This document shows positions 9,549-20,888 of a stretch of DNA of 64,000 nucleotides, in pieces. How positions within the stretch are numbered: position 1 is the first letter of the stretch; every line of letters begins with the position of its first letter. This stretch comes from Colwellia sp. MB02u-6 (GTDB taxonomy: Bacteria; Pseudomonadota; Gammaproteobacteria; Enterobacterales; Alteromonadaceae): assembly GCF_014077095.1 (NCBI RefSeq), contig NZ_JACGVG010000035.1:372001-436000 (forward strand), read 5' to 3'. Under the pieces are notes generated by a model. That model worked only from the letters and a program-made list of their open reading frames with translations, was not told where the DNA came from and did no database searches. Both the position numbers and the translations under genes were made by a program.

Positions 9549-9967
9549 TACAATGAGTTAGCTGTCGAATTTTATAGCTGGCAAACTACTATTACTCATA
9601 GGTATGGCATGAGCCAGGCACTGGCTTAGCGTTTTTAGTTAACCAATAAGCTTTTTCTGCTTTACCTCTTGATTTTCCATGTGTTATTGAAGTGGCAGTC
9701 AATGCGCTGAATGAATCAACTTTGGCAGAATATAATGCTTGTAACAATACGGCATTAAAAATTCTGATTAAAGCGCATAATGTGTAATTACGTCAACTGC
9801 CGGCTGAAGTTATGTTAGCATTAAAATAGTATAAGGATGCCTAGATTAAAGAACAGGCTAAAGCAGATAAATATTTTGCCCGCGTATGGCAGTCATACAG
9901 TGAATTTTTAGCGTCTATGCGAGCATATAATAAATTAACCTTGCAAACTTATGACCAAAATTACTGA
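9549..9967 (+). pseudogene. Decayed TRAP-transporter substrate-binding protein (DctP family), C-terminal part
   Basis: Conceptual translation gives successive blocks matching the C-terminal half of DctP-type periplasmic receptors: YNELAVEFY, then after a one-base shift LANYYY and VWHEPGTGLAFLVNQ, then IEVAVNALNESTLAEYNACN, LKILIKAHNV, LRQLPAEVMLALK and a terminal block ending QTYDQNY before a TGA. At least five stop codons interrupt the frame; three fall where the family has Gln (CAA to TAA, CAG to TAG twice). The N-terminal half and the membrane subunits are absent nearby. TRAP receptors bind organic acids in the periplasm; this copy cannot be functional. Confidence 0.75.
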
Positions 9968-10230
9968 TTTTTTAATAATATCGTCCAGCACTATCTAGTA
10001 TTGTAAAATGTTGTCGAATATTACTGAATATCACCACTGGTCGCACCTCTTAAGAGGTCAAGCCAGAGTAGACTAGTCGGCAAATTACTTGTAAACAGTA
10101 AATTAAGCTTAGTTAATTTTAATTAAGTATTTTTCAAACTCAAATTGTTGCTTTGAATAACCCCGTACGAGGATACTACTTTGTGTTGTATTTTATTGGG
10201 ATTTTGAAGTTACACTAAGAAGGTATAGTT

Positions 10231-11421
10231 ATGGTTATTAAGCCAAAAATTCGTGGTTTTATTTGTACTAATGCTCATCCTGCCGGCTGTGCAGCGCATG
10301 TTAACGAGCAAATTGCTTATGTAAAAAGTCAGCCTCAAGCCGATGATAAACCTAAGAATGTATTAATTATTGGTGCATCAACAGGTTACGGCTTGTCATC
10401 TCGGATCACAGCGGCTTTTGGTAATGACGCTAAAACATTAGGTATTTTCTTTGAAAAGCCACCAACAGAAAGAAAAACCGCATCAGCGGGCTGGTATAAC
10501 ACGGCTGCTTTTCAAGCGGCGGCTGACAAAGCAGGCCTCTGGTCAAAAAATATCAATGGCGATGCTTTTTCTCATGAAATTAAAGCAAAAGCTATTGCGG
10601 CTATAAAAGCAGAATTAGGTGAAATTGACCTGATTGTATACAGCTTAGCATCGCCACGTCGTACAGATCCGGATACGGGTGAAGTCTATTCATCAGCACT
10701 TAAACCTATTGGTCAAAGTGTTACGACGAAAAACTTAAATACCTCTAAACGTACGATTGATACAATGTCAGTTGATGAGGCTACAGAAGCAGAAATTCAA
10801 GGCACTATCGATGTTATGGGTGGCGCTGATTGGGAGCTTTGGATTAAAGCACTTGGCGATGCGGGCGTACTAGCTAATGGTTTTAAAACCGTTGCTTATA
10901 CTTATATTGGTAAAGAATTAACTTGGCCGATATACGGACATGCCACTATTGGTCGTGCAAAAGAAGATTTAGATCGCGCGTCAACAGCAATAAAAGCGAC
11001 AACAGCTAATATCAAGGGCGAAGCTTATGTTACGTCACTTAATGCAGTGGTAACACAAGCCAGTTCGGCAATTCCTATTATGCCATTATATATTTCAGCA
11101 ATGTTTAAAGTGATGAAAGCTGATGGTACTTATGAAGGTTGTATTGAGCAAATTCAAGGATTGTTTAGAGAAAATATATACGGCAAAAACCCTATTATTG
11201 ATGAAGCTGGGCGTTTGCGTCAAAATAACAAAGAACTTGAAGACAGCGTACAAAAACGTGTTACTGATATTTGGAATACGGTTGATAGCGACACCATTGA
11301 TGAGTTAACCGATTACCTTGGTTATCATCAAGAGTTTTTGAAATTATTTGGTTTTGACTTAGCTGACGTCGATTATGATGCAGATATTAATCCAGAATTG
11401 GCGATCAATAATTTGTTGTAA
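10231..11421 (+). CDS. fabV: Trans-2-enoyl-ACP/CoA reductase (NADH), FabV
   Basis: 396 residues, the full FabV length. The N-terminus MVIKPKIRGFICTNAHP is diagnostic. The NADH-binding GASTGYGLSSRI and the active-site Y-x8-K (YGHATIGRAK) are present. FabV performs the last reduction step of fatty-acid elongation and is the triclosan-resistant alternative to FabI. The gene has its own Shine-Dalgarno (AAGAAGGTATAGTT) and is followed by a strong terminator at 11504-11532; it stands alone. Confidence 0.97.
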   Translation: MVIKPKIRGFICTNAHPAGCAAHVNEQIAYVKSQPQADDKPKNVLIIGASTGYGLSSRITAAFGNDAKTLGIFFEKPPTERKTASAGWYNTAAFQAAADKAGLWSKNINGDAFSHEIKAKAIAAIKAELGEIDLIVYSLASPRRTDPDTGEVYSSALKPIGQSVTTKNLNTSKRTIDTMSVDEATEAEIQGTIDVMGGADWELWIKALGDAGVLANGFKTVAYTYIGKELTWPIYGHATIGRAKEDLDRASTAIKATTANIKGEAYVTSLNAVVTQASSAIPIMPLYISAMFKVMKADGTYEGCIEQIQGLFRENIYGKNPIIDEAGRLRQNNKELEDSVQKRVTDIWNTVDSDTIDELTDYLGYHQEFLKLFGFDLADVDYDADINPELAINNLL

Positions 11422-11503
11422 CTTGTTTCAAATCACATGAAATTTAACACTGAAATTCATACAGTCTAAGTACATGATAAATTAGTGACTTAATCGTTAT
11501 GAT

Positions 11504-11532
11504 AAAAAAACCGACAATTCGTCGGTTTTTTT
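11504..11532 (+). terminator. Terminator of fabV
   Basis: A-run, stem CCGAC / GTCGG extended by A-T pairs, then T-run. Confidence 0.85.
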
Positions 11533-11950
11533 ATGTCGATTAGGCGTTATTTATGCTTTATAATTTTGTTTATTTACAACTTTATTACTGAGAATAATGA
11601 GTCAATTTTTAACTGGAATTGATGCTGCATCGTAGTAAATTTCTACTGAAAAAGGATATTTCGTTCTAATATTAGGCGAATTAGAGATTATTCAACTAAA
11701 TTGTTATTTTTTGTGCTGCTTAAGATAGAATCAAAATGTGGTTTTGTGCTAGAATCGCGCCAGAAATTTTAACTAGAGCCAGTGAACCTTGATTTATCAA
11801 AAATAAATTAAGACTTTGCTGAAATACACTGAAATCAGTCGTTTTGTTAATTACCTGCGCTCATTGTTGTGATGTTTTGCAACAGAAAGTGCGGTTAAAT
11901 AGCTCAAAAATTGATTTTGATTACTCCCATCAAAAGTAGTGCAAGTGTTT
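11533..11950. other. nqr upstream region
   Basis: AT-rich leader before nqrA without a gene. An extended -10-like TGCTAGAAT lies at 11747-11755, about 200 bp before nqrA, but no good -35 stands at the right distance; the promoter assignment is tentative. Confidence 0.35.
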
Positions 11951-13288
11951 ATGATTACAATAAAAAAAGGTCTGGATGTTCCTGTAGTAGGTGCCCCCCA
12001 GCAGGTAATCCATGATGGTCCGTCCATCAAAACTGTTGCAACATTAGGTGAAGAGTTCGTGGGTATGCGCCCAACCATGTTTGTTAAGGTTGGAGAAAGC
12101 GTTAAAAAAGGTCAGGCACTTTTTGAAGATAAAAAGAATCCTGGCGTTAAATTCACAGCTCAAACTTCAGGTGTTGTTAAAGAAATTAATCGTGGCGAAA
12201 AGCGCGTATTGCAATCAGTTGTCATCGAAATTGGTGGCAGTGAGCAAGAAACGTTTACTTGTTATGCAGCTAACGAACTCAACTCTATTGCGCGTGAAGA
12301 TGTTGTTGCAAACCTAGTTAACTCAGGTTTGTGGACGGCATTACGTACACGTCCATTTAGTAAAGTTCCTGCGGTAGATGCCAAGCCTGTTGCCATATTT
12401 GTTAGCGCTATGGATACTAATCCATTGGCAGCAAACCCAGCACTAATTATTGCCGAGCAAAGTGCAGCATTTACTAACGGTTTAACTGTGCTTGCGCGCT
12501 TAACTGACGGTGAAGTTTTTGTCAGCAAAGCCCCAGGTAGTGATATTGCGGTTAATTCATCTGCCATTGTCAATGAATTTGCTGGAAAACATCCTGCGGG
12601 TCTGGTTGGCACACATATGCATTTTTTGAAGCCTGTTAGTGCTGATAAAGTTGCATGGCATGTGGGCTATCAAGATGTAATCGCGATGGGTAACTTATTT
12701 ACTTCTGGTGAGCTCGACAGTAGTCGTATTATTTCTCTAGCCGGCCCTGCTGCAAAGAATCCTCGCTTGGTTCGTACAGTATTAGGTGCAAATATTGCAG
12801 AAATTATTGCTGATGAAAAGCGTGATGGCGAGTTACGTGTCGTTTCGGGCTCATTACTATTAGGCGCAATAGCTTCAGGCGTTAAAGGTTACTTAGGTCG
12901 CTATCATACGCAAATCTGTCTGATCCTTGAAGGTAGAGAAAAAGATTTTATTGGTTATATGTACCCGGGCCCCAATAAATTCTCAGTAACGCGTGCGTAC
13001 ATGTCACACTTCTTTCCTAAGAAGTTGTTTAACATGACAACTACAACTAATGGCAGTTCTCGAGCTATGGTGCCTATTGGTAATTTCGAACGTGTTATGC
13101 CGTTAGACATCTTACCCACATTGTTATTGCGTGATTTATGTGCCGGTGATACCGACAGAGCGCAACAGCTTGGTGCTTTAGAGCTTGATGAAGAAGATTT
13201 AGCCTTGTGTACGTTTGTTTGCCCAGGCAAAACAGATTACGGTGTGATCCTTCGTGATTGCCTAACCATAATTGAGAAGGAAGGTTAG
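11951..13288 (+). CDS. nqrA: Na+-translocating NADH:quinone reductase subunit A
   Basis: 445 residues from the ATG at 11951, which gives the family N-terminus [16 protein letters not shown]; a GTG at 11939 would add four residues and is less likely. NqrA is the peripheral cytoplasmic subunit of the Na+ pump that oxidises NADH and reduces ubiquinone. Landmarks are [21 protein letters not shown] and the C-terminal Cys-containing [11 protein letters not shown] segment. First gene of nqrABCDEF; nqrB begins 2 nt after its stop. Confidence 0.97.
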   Translation: MITIKKGLDVPVVGAPQQVIHDGPSIKTVATLGEEFVGMRPTMFVKVGESVKKGQALFEDKKNPGVKFTAQTSGVVKEINRGEKRVLQSVVIEIGGSEQETFTCYAANELNSIAREDVVANLVNSGLWTALRTRPFSKVPAVDAKPVAIFVSAMDTNPLAANPALIIAEQSAAFTNGLTVLARLTDGEVFVSKAPGSDIAVNSSAIVNEFAGKHPAGLVGTHMHFLKPVSADKVAWHVGYQDVIAMGNLFTSGELDSSRIISLAGPAAKNPRLVRTVLGANIAEIIADEKRDGELRVVSGSLLLGAIASGVKGYLGRYHTQICLILEGREKDFIGYMYPGPNKFSVTRAYMSHFFPKKLFNMTTTTNGSSRAMVPIGNFERVMPLDILPTLLLRDLCAGDTDRAQQLGALELDEEDLALCTFVCPGKTDYGVILRDCLTIIEKEG

Positions 13289-13290
13289 TC

Positions 13291-14493
13291 ATGGGCTTGA
13301 AAAAGTTTATTGAAGATATTGAACCGCAATTTGAAAAAGGCGGTAAATTTGAAACTTGGTATGCGCTTTACGAAGCGGTTGCAACAGGGCTATTTACACC
13401 TGGCCAAGTGAACAAAGGTCAAACTCACATTCGTGACAGCATTGATCTTAAACGTATTATGATCACAGTATGGCTAGCGGTTTTCCCTGCCATGTTCTGG
13501 GGTATGTATAATATTGGTTTTCAAGCGACTGACGCATTAGCGGCCGGTTACGCTTTACCTGATAATTGGCAAGTCGGTCTGTTTGAAATGTTTGGTGGTA
13601 GTTTATCTGCAGAATCTGGTTGGTTCAGCAAGATGTGTTACGGCGCTGTGTTCTTCTTACCTATCTATGTAACAGTATTTGTTGTTGGTGGTTTTTGGGA
13701 AGTGTTGTTTGCCTCAGTCCGCAAGCATGAAGTTAACGAAGGTTTCTTTGTTAGTTCAGTGCTTTTCTCGTTGATATTACCGGCAACTATTCCGTTATGG
13801 CAAGCTGCTATCGGTATTACCTTTGGTATTGTTATCGCCAAAGAAATATTTGGTGGTACAGGTAAAAACTTCTTAAACCCAGCATTAGCGGGTCGTGCGT
13901 TCTTATACTTTGCTTATCCGACTGATATCTCTGGTGGCTCTGTGTGGGTTGCTGTTGATGGTTACTCGAGTGCAACAACGCTAAGTGCAGCAAGCCAAGG
14001 CCTAAACGACTACACCATTGGTACTGATTGGTGGAATGCTTTCTTAGGCTATATCCCAGGCTCTGTTGGCGAGGTTTCTACGTTAATGGTTCTGCTTGGT
14101 GGTGCTTATATACTTTATAAAGGTATTGCCTCATGGCGGATTGTGTTGGGTGTGTTCACCGGTATGGTGTTAACGTCAATGCTATTTAATGCTATTGGTA
14201 GTGATAGCAATGCTATGTTTGCTATGCCTTGGTATTGGCACCTAGTCAGTGGTGGTTTCGCCTTTGGCATGATGTTTATGGCAACAGACCCAGTAACTGC
14301 AGCATTCACCAATAAAGGTAAATATTGGTACGGTGCAATGATTGGTTTGATGGTGGTACTGATACGTGTGGTTAACCCTGCATTTCCAGAAGGTATTATG
14401 TTAGCTATTTTATTTGCTAACTTGTTTGCTCCACTACTTGATTACTTTGTGGCTCAAGGAAATATCAAACGGAGGCTTGCTCGCAATGTCTGA
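13291..14493 (+). CDS. nqrB: Na+-translocating NADH:quinone reductase subunit B
   Basis: 400 residues with about nine to ten hydrophobic segments. NqrB carries riboflavin and a covalently bound FMN. The flavinylation motif is seen at Asp223-Thr229 (DGYSSAT), with Thr229 the likely FMN acceptor. The conserved [15 protein letters not shown] is present. Its 3' end overlaps nqrC by 8 nt, and the nqrC ribosome site (GGAGG at 14471) lies within this gene. Confidence 0.97.
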   Translation: MGLKKFIEDIEPQFEKGGKFETWYALYEAVATGLFTPGQVNKGQTHIRDSIDLKRIMITVWLAVFPAMFWGMYNIGFQATDALAAGYALPDNWQVGLFEMFGGSLSAESGWFSKMCYGAVFFLPIYVTVFVVGGFWEVLFASVRKHEVNEGFFVSSVLFSLILPATIPLWQAAIGITFGIVIAKEIFGGTGKNFLNPALAGRAFLYFAYPTDISGGSVWVAVDGYSSATTLSAASQGLNDYTIGTDWWNAFLGYIPGSVGEVSTLMVLLGGAYILYKGIASWRIVLGVFTGMVLTSMLFNAIGSDSNAMFAMPWYWHLVSGGFAFGMMFMATDPVTAAFTNKGKYWYGAMIGLMVVLIRVVNPAFPEGIMLAILFANLFAPLLDYFVAQGNIKRRLARNV

Positions 14494-15298
14494 GACTAAA
14501 AAGAAAGAAACTTTCCGCGGAACTGTTGGTTTCGTATTTATAATTTGCTTAGTTTGTGCTGCCTTAGTATCAATTGCGGCGGTTGGTTTAAAGCCCTTAC
14601 AAACCGCCAATAAATTGCTTGATAAGCAAACTAAAATTCTTGAAGCATCTGGTTTATTAGCGATAGCGCTTAAAGCGGAAAATATTAAAGCTTTGGGTGG
14701 TGAATCTAAAAGTATCGTTGATACGTATGAAAAGTATGTTGATGCCAAAATGATTAGCTTAGCAACAGGTAAAGTTATTGAAGGTAATGTTAAAAGCTTT
14801 GATGAGCGTGCTGATGCGCGTGACGTCAACAAAAGCTCAAAGCCTGAAGATGATATCGCTGGTATAAATCGTCAAGCTGATAACGCCGTGGTTTATTTGA
14901 TTAACGATGAGCAAGGTAAGGTATCAACGATAGTATTGCCTATTGTTGGCTCTGGTTTATGGGATCTAATGTACGGCTTTGTTGGTTTAGAGTCTGATTT
15001 AAATACCGTGAAAAGCGTTATTTATTCTGATTTAAAAGAAACGCCGGGCTTAGGTGCTGAAGTGCTTAACCCTAAGTGGAAAGCTTTGTGGCCAGGTAAA
15101 AAAATGTTTGACGAGCAAGGCAATATAGCGATTCAAATTGTTAAAGGTGGTGCCAAAGCTGGTAATGTTTACGGCGTAGACGCTCTTTCTGGTGCAACCT
15201 TGACCAGTAATGGTGTTGAAAATACATTGCATTTCTGGCTAGGCGAAGAGGGCTATGGCCCATTTATTACTAACTACCGCGCTGGAGGATTGAACTAA
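14486..15298 (+). CDS. nqrC: Na+-translocating NADH:quinone reductase subunit C
   Basis: 270 residues from the ATG at 14486, chosen for the GGAGG 12 nt upstream and because it starts with the family-like [15 protein letters not shown]. One N-terminal membrane helix anchors a periplasmic FMN domain. The ApbE target motif is DALSGAT (Asp232-Thr238); Thr238 should carry covalent FMN. It overlaps nqrD by one base (TAATG). Confidence 0.97.
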   Translation: MSETKKKETFRGTVGFVFIICLVCAALVSIAAVGLKPLQTANKLLDKQTKILEASGLLAIALKAENIKALGGESKSIVDTYEKYVDAKMISLATGKVIEGNVKSFDERADARDVNKSSKPEDDIAGINRQADNAVVYLINDEQGKVSTIVLPIVGSGLWDLMYGFVGLESDLNTVKSVIYSDLKETPGLGAEVLNPKWKALWPGKKMFDEQGNIAIQIVKGGAKAGNVYGVDALSGATLTSNGVENTLHFWLGEEGYGPFITNYRAGGLN

Positions 15299-15921
15299 TG
15301 GCTACTGATACTAAAAAAGTATTATTTGGACCTGTTGTTGATAATAACCCTATCGCATTACAAGTGTTGGGTGTTTGTTCTGCACTGGCAGTTACAAGCT
15401 CATTAGCGAATGCGTTGGTTATGACGCTTGCTGTAATGCTAGTAACAGGCTTTTCAAATTTATTTATTTCACTTATTCGTAATCAAATACCATCAAGTGT
15501 TCGTATCATAGTACAGATGGTGATTATTGCATCGTTGGTTATCTTGGTCGACCAAGTGTTAAAAGCGTTTTCTTATCAGCTATCAAAAGAGTTGTCGGTA
15601 TTTATCGGACTAATCATTACTAACTGTATTGTGATGGGCCGTGCTGAAGCTTTTGCGATGAAAGAAAAGCCAGGGGTTAGCTTTTTAGATGGTATAGGTA
15701 ATGGTTTAGGTTACGGTGCTGTGTTGATGGTTGTTGCTTTTTTCCGTGAACTATTTGGTTTTGGTACCTTGTTTGGTTTTGAAGTGTTTACTTTGGTGCA
15801 AAATGACGGTTGGTACCAAGGTAATGGCTTATTAGTTTTACCATTTAGTTCATTCTTCATCATTGGTTTAATTATCTGGGCAATTCGCCAGTTCAGGCCA
15901 GAACAAGTAGAGAAGGACTAA
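15298..15921 (+). CDS. nqrD: Na+-translocating NADH:quinone reductase subunit D
   Basis: 207 residues, six hydrophobic helices. The paired NqrD/NqrE/RnfA/RnfE fold is recognised by [16 protein letters not shown] and the [19 protein letters not shown] segment; a conserved membrane Cys (TNC) contributes to the intramembrane iron site with NqrE. Tight coupling to nqrC (overlap) and nqrE (6 nt gap). Confidence 0.97.
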   Translation: MATDTKKVLFGPVVDNNPIALQVLGVCSALAVTSSLANALVMTLAVMLVTGFSNLFISLIRNQIPSSVRIIVQMVIIASLVILVDQVLKAFSYQLSKELSVFIGLIITNCIVMGRAEAFAMKEKPGVSFLDGIGNGLGYGAVLMVVAFFRELFGFGTLFGFEVFTLVQNDGWYQGNGLLVLPFSSFFIIGLIIWAIRQFRPEQVEKD

Positions 15922-15927
15922 GTCATT

Positions 15928-16551
15928 ATGGAACATTATTTAAGTATATTTGTTAAGGCTATATTTATTGAAAATATGGCATTAACCTTCTTCCTAGGTA
16001 TGTGTACATTCTTAGCTGTTTCTAAGAAAGTTAGCACGGCGATAGGTCTGGGTGTTGCAGTGGTTGTTGTATTAGGCATTGCGGTACCGGTTAACCAAAT
16101 CATTTATCAAGCGATTTTAGCGCCAGGTGCGTTAGATAGCGTCATGGGTATTACCGAGGCGAAAGACTCTATAGATTTAAGCTTTTTGTCTTTTATCACC
16201 TTTATTGGTGTGATTGCGGCCTTAGTACAAATTCTTGAAATGGTATTAGATAAATACTTTCCTGCGCTATACCAAGCGCTGGGTGTTTTCTTACCCTTGA
16301 TTACTGTTAACTGTGCCATCTTTGGTGGTGTGTCGTTTATGGTAGCAAAAAACTTAACCTTAGGTGAAAGTGTTGTTTACGGCATTGGCTCAGGTGTTGG
16401 TTGGATGTTAGCAATAGTATTAATGGCGGGTATTCGTGAAAAGATGAAATACTCGGACGTACCTGATGGCTTAAAAGGTCTAGGTATTACGTTTATTTCT
16501 GCAGGATTGATGGCCTTTGGCTTTCTTTCTTTCGGTGGTATTTCACTTTAG
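15928..16551 (+). CDS. nqrE: Na+-translocating NADH:quinone reductase subunit E
   Basis: 207 residues, slightly longer than the usual ~200, with six membrane helices. Landmarks: [20 protein letters not shown], and [16 protein letters not shown] with the conserved Cys that pairs with NqrD at the intramembrane iron centre. It is separated from nqrF by 80 bp, the longest gap in the operon. Confidence 0.97.
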   Translation: MEHYLSIFVKAIFIENMALTFFLGMCTFLAVSKKVSTAIGLGVAVVVVLGIAVPVNQIIYQAILAPGALDSVMGITEAKDSIDLSFLSFITFIGVIAALVQILEMVLDKYFPALYQALGVFLPLITVNCAIFGGVSFMVAKNLTLGESVVYGIGSGVGWMLAIVLMAGIREKMKYSDVPDGLKGLGITFISAGLMAFGFLSFGGISL

Positions 16552-16631
16552 GTTTATGTTGGTTTTAGCGAACACTTACTTGCGAGTAAATGACTTAGCT
16601 AAAACCCTTAGAGAAAATTAAAGGAAAGTCG

Positions 16632-17858
16632 ATGGAAATTATTATTCTCGGCGTATCGATGTTTACTGTGATAGTGCTAGCCTTAGTTGTGGTGATTTTA
16701 CTTGCCAAATCTAAGTTAGTTTCTTCAGGTGACGTTACGATTAGCATTAATGGTGACCCAGAAAAGTCGGTAGTAACACCGGCTGGTGGTAAGCTTTTAG
16801 GCGCACTTGCTGACCAAGGTATTTTTATACCTTCAGCTTGTGGTGGCGGTGGTACTTGTGGCCAGTGTCGTGTAGAAATACATTCAGGTGGTGGTGATCT
16901 GCTACCCACTGAATCAGGCCATATTAATAAGCGTGAAGCAAAAGAAGGTTGTCGTTTAGCCTGTCAAGTGGCTGTTAAGCAAGATATGGATATTGTGCTT
17001 GAAGATGAAATCTTTGGTGTTCAGCAATGGGAATGTGAAGTTATCTCTAACGATAACCAAGCAACTTTTATTAAAGAACTTAAGTTACAAATTCCAAATG
17101 GTGAGTCTGTACCTTTCCGCGCTGGTGGTTATATTCAAATTGAAGCACCTGTTCACCACGTAAAATACAGCGATTTTGATATCGATGAACAATACAAAGG
17201 TGACTGGAATCATTTTGGCTTTTTTGATGTAGAATCAAAAGTTGATGAGCCTACATTACGTGCTTATTCAATGGCTAACTATCCAGAAGAAGAAGGCATT
17301 ATTATGCTGAACGTGCGTATAGCTACGCCACCTCCTGGGCGTTTACATTTGCCAGCAGGTAAAATGTCATCTTATATCTTCAGCTTAAAAGCGGGCGATA
17401 AAGTGACTATTTCAGGTCCATTTGGTGAGTTCTTTGCCAAAGAAGGCGAAAGTGAAATGGTCTTTATTGGCGGTGGTGCAGGTATGGCGCCTATGCGTTC
17501 TCATATCTTCGATCAACTTAAACGTTTGCACACTAAACGTAAAATATCATTTTGGTATGGTGCTCGTTCTAAGCGTGAAATGTTTTATGAAGATGATTAT
17601 AACGGCCTTGCAGCTGAAAATGACAACTTCAATTGGCACGTTGCGTTATCCGATCCACAACCAGAAGATAACTGGGATGGCATGACAGGTTTTATTCATA
17701 ACGTATTACATGAAAACTACTTGAAAGACCATGAAGCGCCAGAAGATTGTGAGTACTACATGTGTGGTCCTCCAATGATGAACGCTGCAGTTATTCATAT
17801 GTTGAAAGATCTGGGTGTTGAAGATGAAAACATTATGTTAGATGATTTCGGTGGCTAA
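16632..17858 (+). CDS. nqrF: Na+-translocating NADH:quinone reductase subunit F
   Basis: 408 residues. An N-terminal membrane helix (residues 3-25) is followed by a 2Fe-2S ferredoxin domain with Cys70, Cys76, Cys79 and Cys111, then an FAD domain (RAYSMANYP) and an NADH domain ([15 protein letters not shown]-terminal [10 protein letters not shown]). It is the entry point for electrons from NADH. A Shine-Dalgarno AAGGAAAG precedes the ATG. A terminator at 17883-17907 ends the nqr transcript. Confidence 0.97.
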   Translation: MEIIILGVSMFTVIVLALVVVILLAKSKLVSSGDVTISINGDPEKSVVTPAGGKLLGALADQGIFIPSACGGGGTCGQCRVEIHSGGGDLLPTESGHINKREAKEGCRLACQVAVKQDMDIVLEDEIFGVQQWECEVISNDNQATFIKELKLQIPNGESVPFRAGGYIQIEAPVHHVKYSDFDIDEQYKGDWNHFGFFDVESKVDEPTLRAYSMANYPEEEGIIMLNVRIATPPPGRLHLPAGKMSSYIFSLKAGDKVTISGPFGEFFAKEGESEMVFIGGGAGMAPMRSHIFDQLKRLHTKRKISFWYGARSKREMFYEDDYNGLAAENDNFNWHVALSDPQPEDNWDGMTGFIHNVLHENYLKDHEAPEDCEYYMCGPPMMNAAVIHMLKDLGVEDENIMLDDFGG

Positions 17859-17882
17859 TTAAGCTCGCGAATTCATTAAGTG

Positions 17883-17907
17883 AAAAGGCGGCCTAGGTCG
17901 CCTTTTT
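17883..17907 (+). terminator. Terminator after nqrF
   Basis: Stem AAAAGGCGGCC / GGTCGCCTTTTT around a short TA loop, with one mismatch. Confidence 0.8.
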
Positions 17908-18021
17908 AATACCTACTATCTGTTAATTTTATCACTGAATTTATTTAGCTAAAACAAGCGGTGTTTTTCATTAATGACGCAGATTGCTTTAGCTAAATAA
18001 ACTTTTATTGAGGATATTCTG

Positions 18022-19065
18022 ATGCCATATAGTTTTAACCTAACCAAACACAAATTAGCCGCTAAGATATGGGTTATAACAAGCATTTTAGTTGTGCTAG
18101 GCGGCTGTTCACCGAGTAATGATTTTGCGCGTCAAGAATATTTGTTGCAAGGCAATACAATGGGCACCACCTATAATATTAAACTGGTGGGTCAGAACAT
18201 CGACGCTGTTAAAATGCAGCAAGGCATTGATAAACAGTTAAAACAACTCAATCAGGAAATGTCGACTTATATTACAGATTCTGAATTATCAACATTTAAT
18301 CAATCAAGGTCACTTACGCCAGTTAATGTCTCGACAGGCTTAGCTCGGGTAATTAAAGAAGCTATTCGCTTAGGAAAGCTAAGTAATGGTGCGCTTGATG
18401 TAACGTTAGGGCCATTAGTGAACTTATGGGGTTTTGGGCCAGAATATCGTCCTAAAACCATACCAAATAATGAATTATTAGCGGCAACCAAAGCACGAGT
18501 GGGTTTAGATAAGTTAGTATTTAAAAACGGCATGTTAAGTAAAAGTATTCCCGAACTTTATGTTGATTTGTCAACCATTGGTAAAGGTTATGGCGTTGAT
18601 TTAGTCGCTGAGTTTGTCGAGGCGAATGGCATCAATAACTACCTCATTGAAATTGGCGGAGAGATGCGCCTTAAAGGTTTTAAACATACCGGTGAACTTT
18701 GGCATGTAGCGATTGAAAAGCCTTTAAGCACTGAGCGTGCTGTTCATCAAATCATAGTGCCAAAAGATAACGCGGTTGCTACTTCAGGTGACTACCGCAT
18801 TTATTTTGAAGCTGATGGCCAACGATTTTCGCATATCATAGACCCAAAGACGGGCAAGCCGATTAATCATAAACTGGTTTCTGTGACGGTAATTCATCCA
18901 TCATCAATGACTGCAGACGGTTTATCTACGGCAATGATGGTGATGGGTGAAGAAAAAGCGCTGGCGTTTGCAGAGGCTAATGACCTTGCGGTTTACCTTA
19001 TTGAGAAAACTGATCATGGCTTTGTCGAGCAAAGCACGGTAAAATTCATGCAGTACCTTAAATAG
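18022..19065 (+). CDS. apbE: FAD:protein FMN transferase
   Basis: 347-residue lipoprotein (signal ending in VVLGGC, lipobox LGGC). ApbE attaches FMN to threonines of NqrB and NqrC using FAD as donor. Family landmarks: QGNTMGTTYNIKL, the LVNLWGFGP segment, DLSTIGKGYGVDLVAEF and HIIDPKTGKPI. The position directly after the nqr operon and before nqrM matches its role in maturing the pump at the periplasmic face. It has its own ribosome site (GAGGATATTCTG), and an AT-rich spacer after the nqr terminator could hold a separate promoter. Confidence 0.96.
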   Translation: MPYSFNLTKHKLAAKIWVITSILVVLGGCSPSNDFARQEYLLQGNTMGTTYNIKLVGQNIDAVKMQQGIDKQLKQLNQEMSTYITDSELSTFNQSRSLTPVNVSTGLARVIKEAIRLGKLSNGALDVTLGPLVNLWGFGPEYRPKTIPNNELLAATKARVGLDKLVFKNGMLSKSIPELYVDLSTIGKGYGVDLVAEFVEANGINNYLIEIGGEMRLKGFKHTGELWHVAIEKPLSTERAVHQIIVPKDNAVATSGDYRIYFEADGQRFSHIIDPKTGKPINHKLVSVTVIHPSSMTADGLSTAMMVMGEEKALAFAEANDLAVYLIEKTDHGFVEQSTVKFMQYLK

Positions 19066-19168
19066 GTTTGCAGGGTTTTATTTAAGTTACTGACGTTATT
19101 CTTGTTATGCAAAAGTTATTTTTATAATCAACTTAGTAAAAGTTTTATCAAATAGGTAGGCACTCATT

Positions 19169-19390
19169 ATGGTTATTTTTTTAATCACCTTATGTTTTTT
19201 TCTTGTTATTGTTATGGCAATGGCAGTAGGTTATATATTTCAGAACAAAACGCTTGCCGGTAGTTGTGGTGGTTTAGCGAACGTTGGTATTGATAAGTCA
19301 TGCAACTGTGATGATCCTTGTGAAAAGCGCCAAGAACGTGATCGTGTAGCGGCATTAACCATTGGTGACATCAGTGTGAAAAATATCTAG
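19169..19390 (+). CDS. nqrM: NqrM assembly factor (DUF539)
   Basis: 73 residues: one N-terminal membrane helix and a Cys-rich tail (Cys30, Cys43, Cys45, Cys49) in the pattern SCGGLANVGIDKSCNCDDPC. NqrM is required for Nqr maturation and is thought to deliver the iron between NqrD and NqrE. It lies 100 bp after apbE, as in vibrios and relatives. Confidence 0.95.
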   Translation: MVIFLITLCFFLVIVMAMAVGYIFQNKTLAGSCGGLANVGIDKSCNCDDPCEKRQERDRVAALTIGDISVKNI

Positions 19391-19458
19391 GCTGTTGGCG
19401 TAAGTAAAGTCTTTAGCGCACTGTGTTAGTAAATATTCAGCTTACATAAGATTATTTT

Positions 19459-19489
19459 AAAAAAAAGGTGAGTTTAGCTCACCTTTTTC
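19459..19489 (+). terminator. Terminator after nqrM
   Basis: Stem AGGTGAG / CTCACCT with 5-nt loop, flanked by A- and T-runs. Confidence 0.85.
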
Positions 19490-19681
19490 TGTTTAGATTG
19501 GGTAGTACGACTAAAGCTATGGTTGTTTTTAGCCATCGAAGGTTCTTTGGTATTAGTAGACCTTTGTAGCTCGATATCAAGGCACGTGATGCTTAGTTAA
19601 CGGTTAAAAATGTTAGAGGCAACATTAACTATGTGCCATTAACTCTTATCATTAACCATTCTAATAACTTAACTAAAACGC

Positions 19682-20888
19682 TTAAATAAGTCGTTCAATT
19701 AGCCAATAGGTAGCGATAATGGCAATCGTAATATTAAGCGATAGCACTAATCTTTTTTGATACCAAACTTTACTCCTCAAGGGATATAAACACATAAAAG
19801 CGAGGGCAATAACCGTCAGTTGTCCTAGTTCAACGCCAATGTTAAATGAGATTAAACTCAAGGTATATTGACTCTGCGCTAATCCCAGATCGCCTAATAC
19901 CGAAGCAAAACCTAAACCATGTAACAAACCGAAAGTAAATATTATCGGTATGCGTGTATGACCAGTAGTATGTTTTTTTGCTTGATAAATATTTTCAACG
20001 CCTACTTAGACAATAGATAATGCAATGAGCGGCTCTATAATAGCGCTAGACAAGGTTATAACACCGTAAATACCTAAGGCAAGGGTAATGGTATGCGCTA
20101 GGGTAAATGCAGAGATTTACCATAGTAAAGTTGATCGACGTTTAGCAAAAAGTAAAAGGGCTAAAACAAAAAGAATATGATCTAAGCCCCGTGGCAGTAT
20201 ATGAACAAAACACCTGATAAATATAATCAGCGGCAAGTATTATTTTTGTAGGCACTATAGCGTTACTTGCCACTGAGTTGGTGTTGGCTAAACTGATTTT
20301 ATAACGGTTACTTAGGGGTGCAGAACGGATTATTTGTTGCTGTGGTCGAATCACTTTCAGTACAATATCACCCAATAATGGCGAAAATCGCACTGCAACG
20401 TCATCTGCCCCTTGAGGAATATTTCCAGTTACGTTTAATTGCGCTTTATATTCTGTTAAGCCGGCTTGTTGAGATAATATTCGCTTTAAATGCTGTAATT
20501 GTAAGCCTTTAAAGGGGGCGATATTGTGTTTTAGGTTTTGTTCTATGTTGCCGTCAATGCTCCCTTCAATATTTTTATGCGTATTTATATCAGTAAAATG
20601 CAGACTAGTTTGCTGGCTCAAAATAACTTGCAGGTGTTCGAGTAGTTTTTTTTGTTCAACAAAGGAGTGCTGATTGAGTAAGCCAATCACCTTAGTGTCA
20701 TCACCTGAGATTTCTAGATGTTTTTTTAATAAATGCAGCAAGTCCACCGTAACGACAAGCTGATAATGTTTATTGTTATCTAACGATAACGTCGCCTTAT
20801 TAATATCATCACTATGGGCAGAGCTAGCGCATGCAAAAAATGCTGTCGTAAATAAAATAATAAAAATATAAAGTGTTTGCGTATGCAA
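19682..20888 (-). pseudogene. Broken HupE/UreJ-family membrane protein
   Basis: The 5' part (from 20888) encodes a signal peptide and an extracytoplasmic beta-rich domain ending in KIILAADYIYQV. A one-base expansion of a T-run at 20207-20210 (minus-strand sense) shifts the frame; in the next frame the text continues FVHILPRGLDHILFVLALLL, AFTLAHTITLALG and later HGLGFASVLGDLGL, the classic HupE/UreJ_2 helices with conserved His and Asp. Two further stops interrupt it (tta at 20117-20119 and at 20006-20008 on the plus strand). Family members are thought to be metal (nickel/cobalt) permeases or hydrogenase accessories. No hydrogenase or urease genes are nearby. Sequencing error could explain one lesion but hardly three. 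Confidence 0.8.

Noticed and set aside
11939-11950. GTG start for nqrA four codons upstream
   Set aside because: Family proteins start at MITIKKG; the ATG at 11951 fits better, though neither has a strong ribosome site.
14414-14485. Extended N-terminus of NqrC
   Set aside because: This part lies within nqrB in another frame; the GGAGG site sets the start at 14486.
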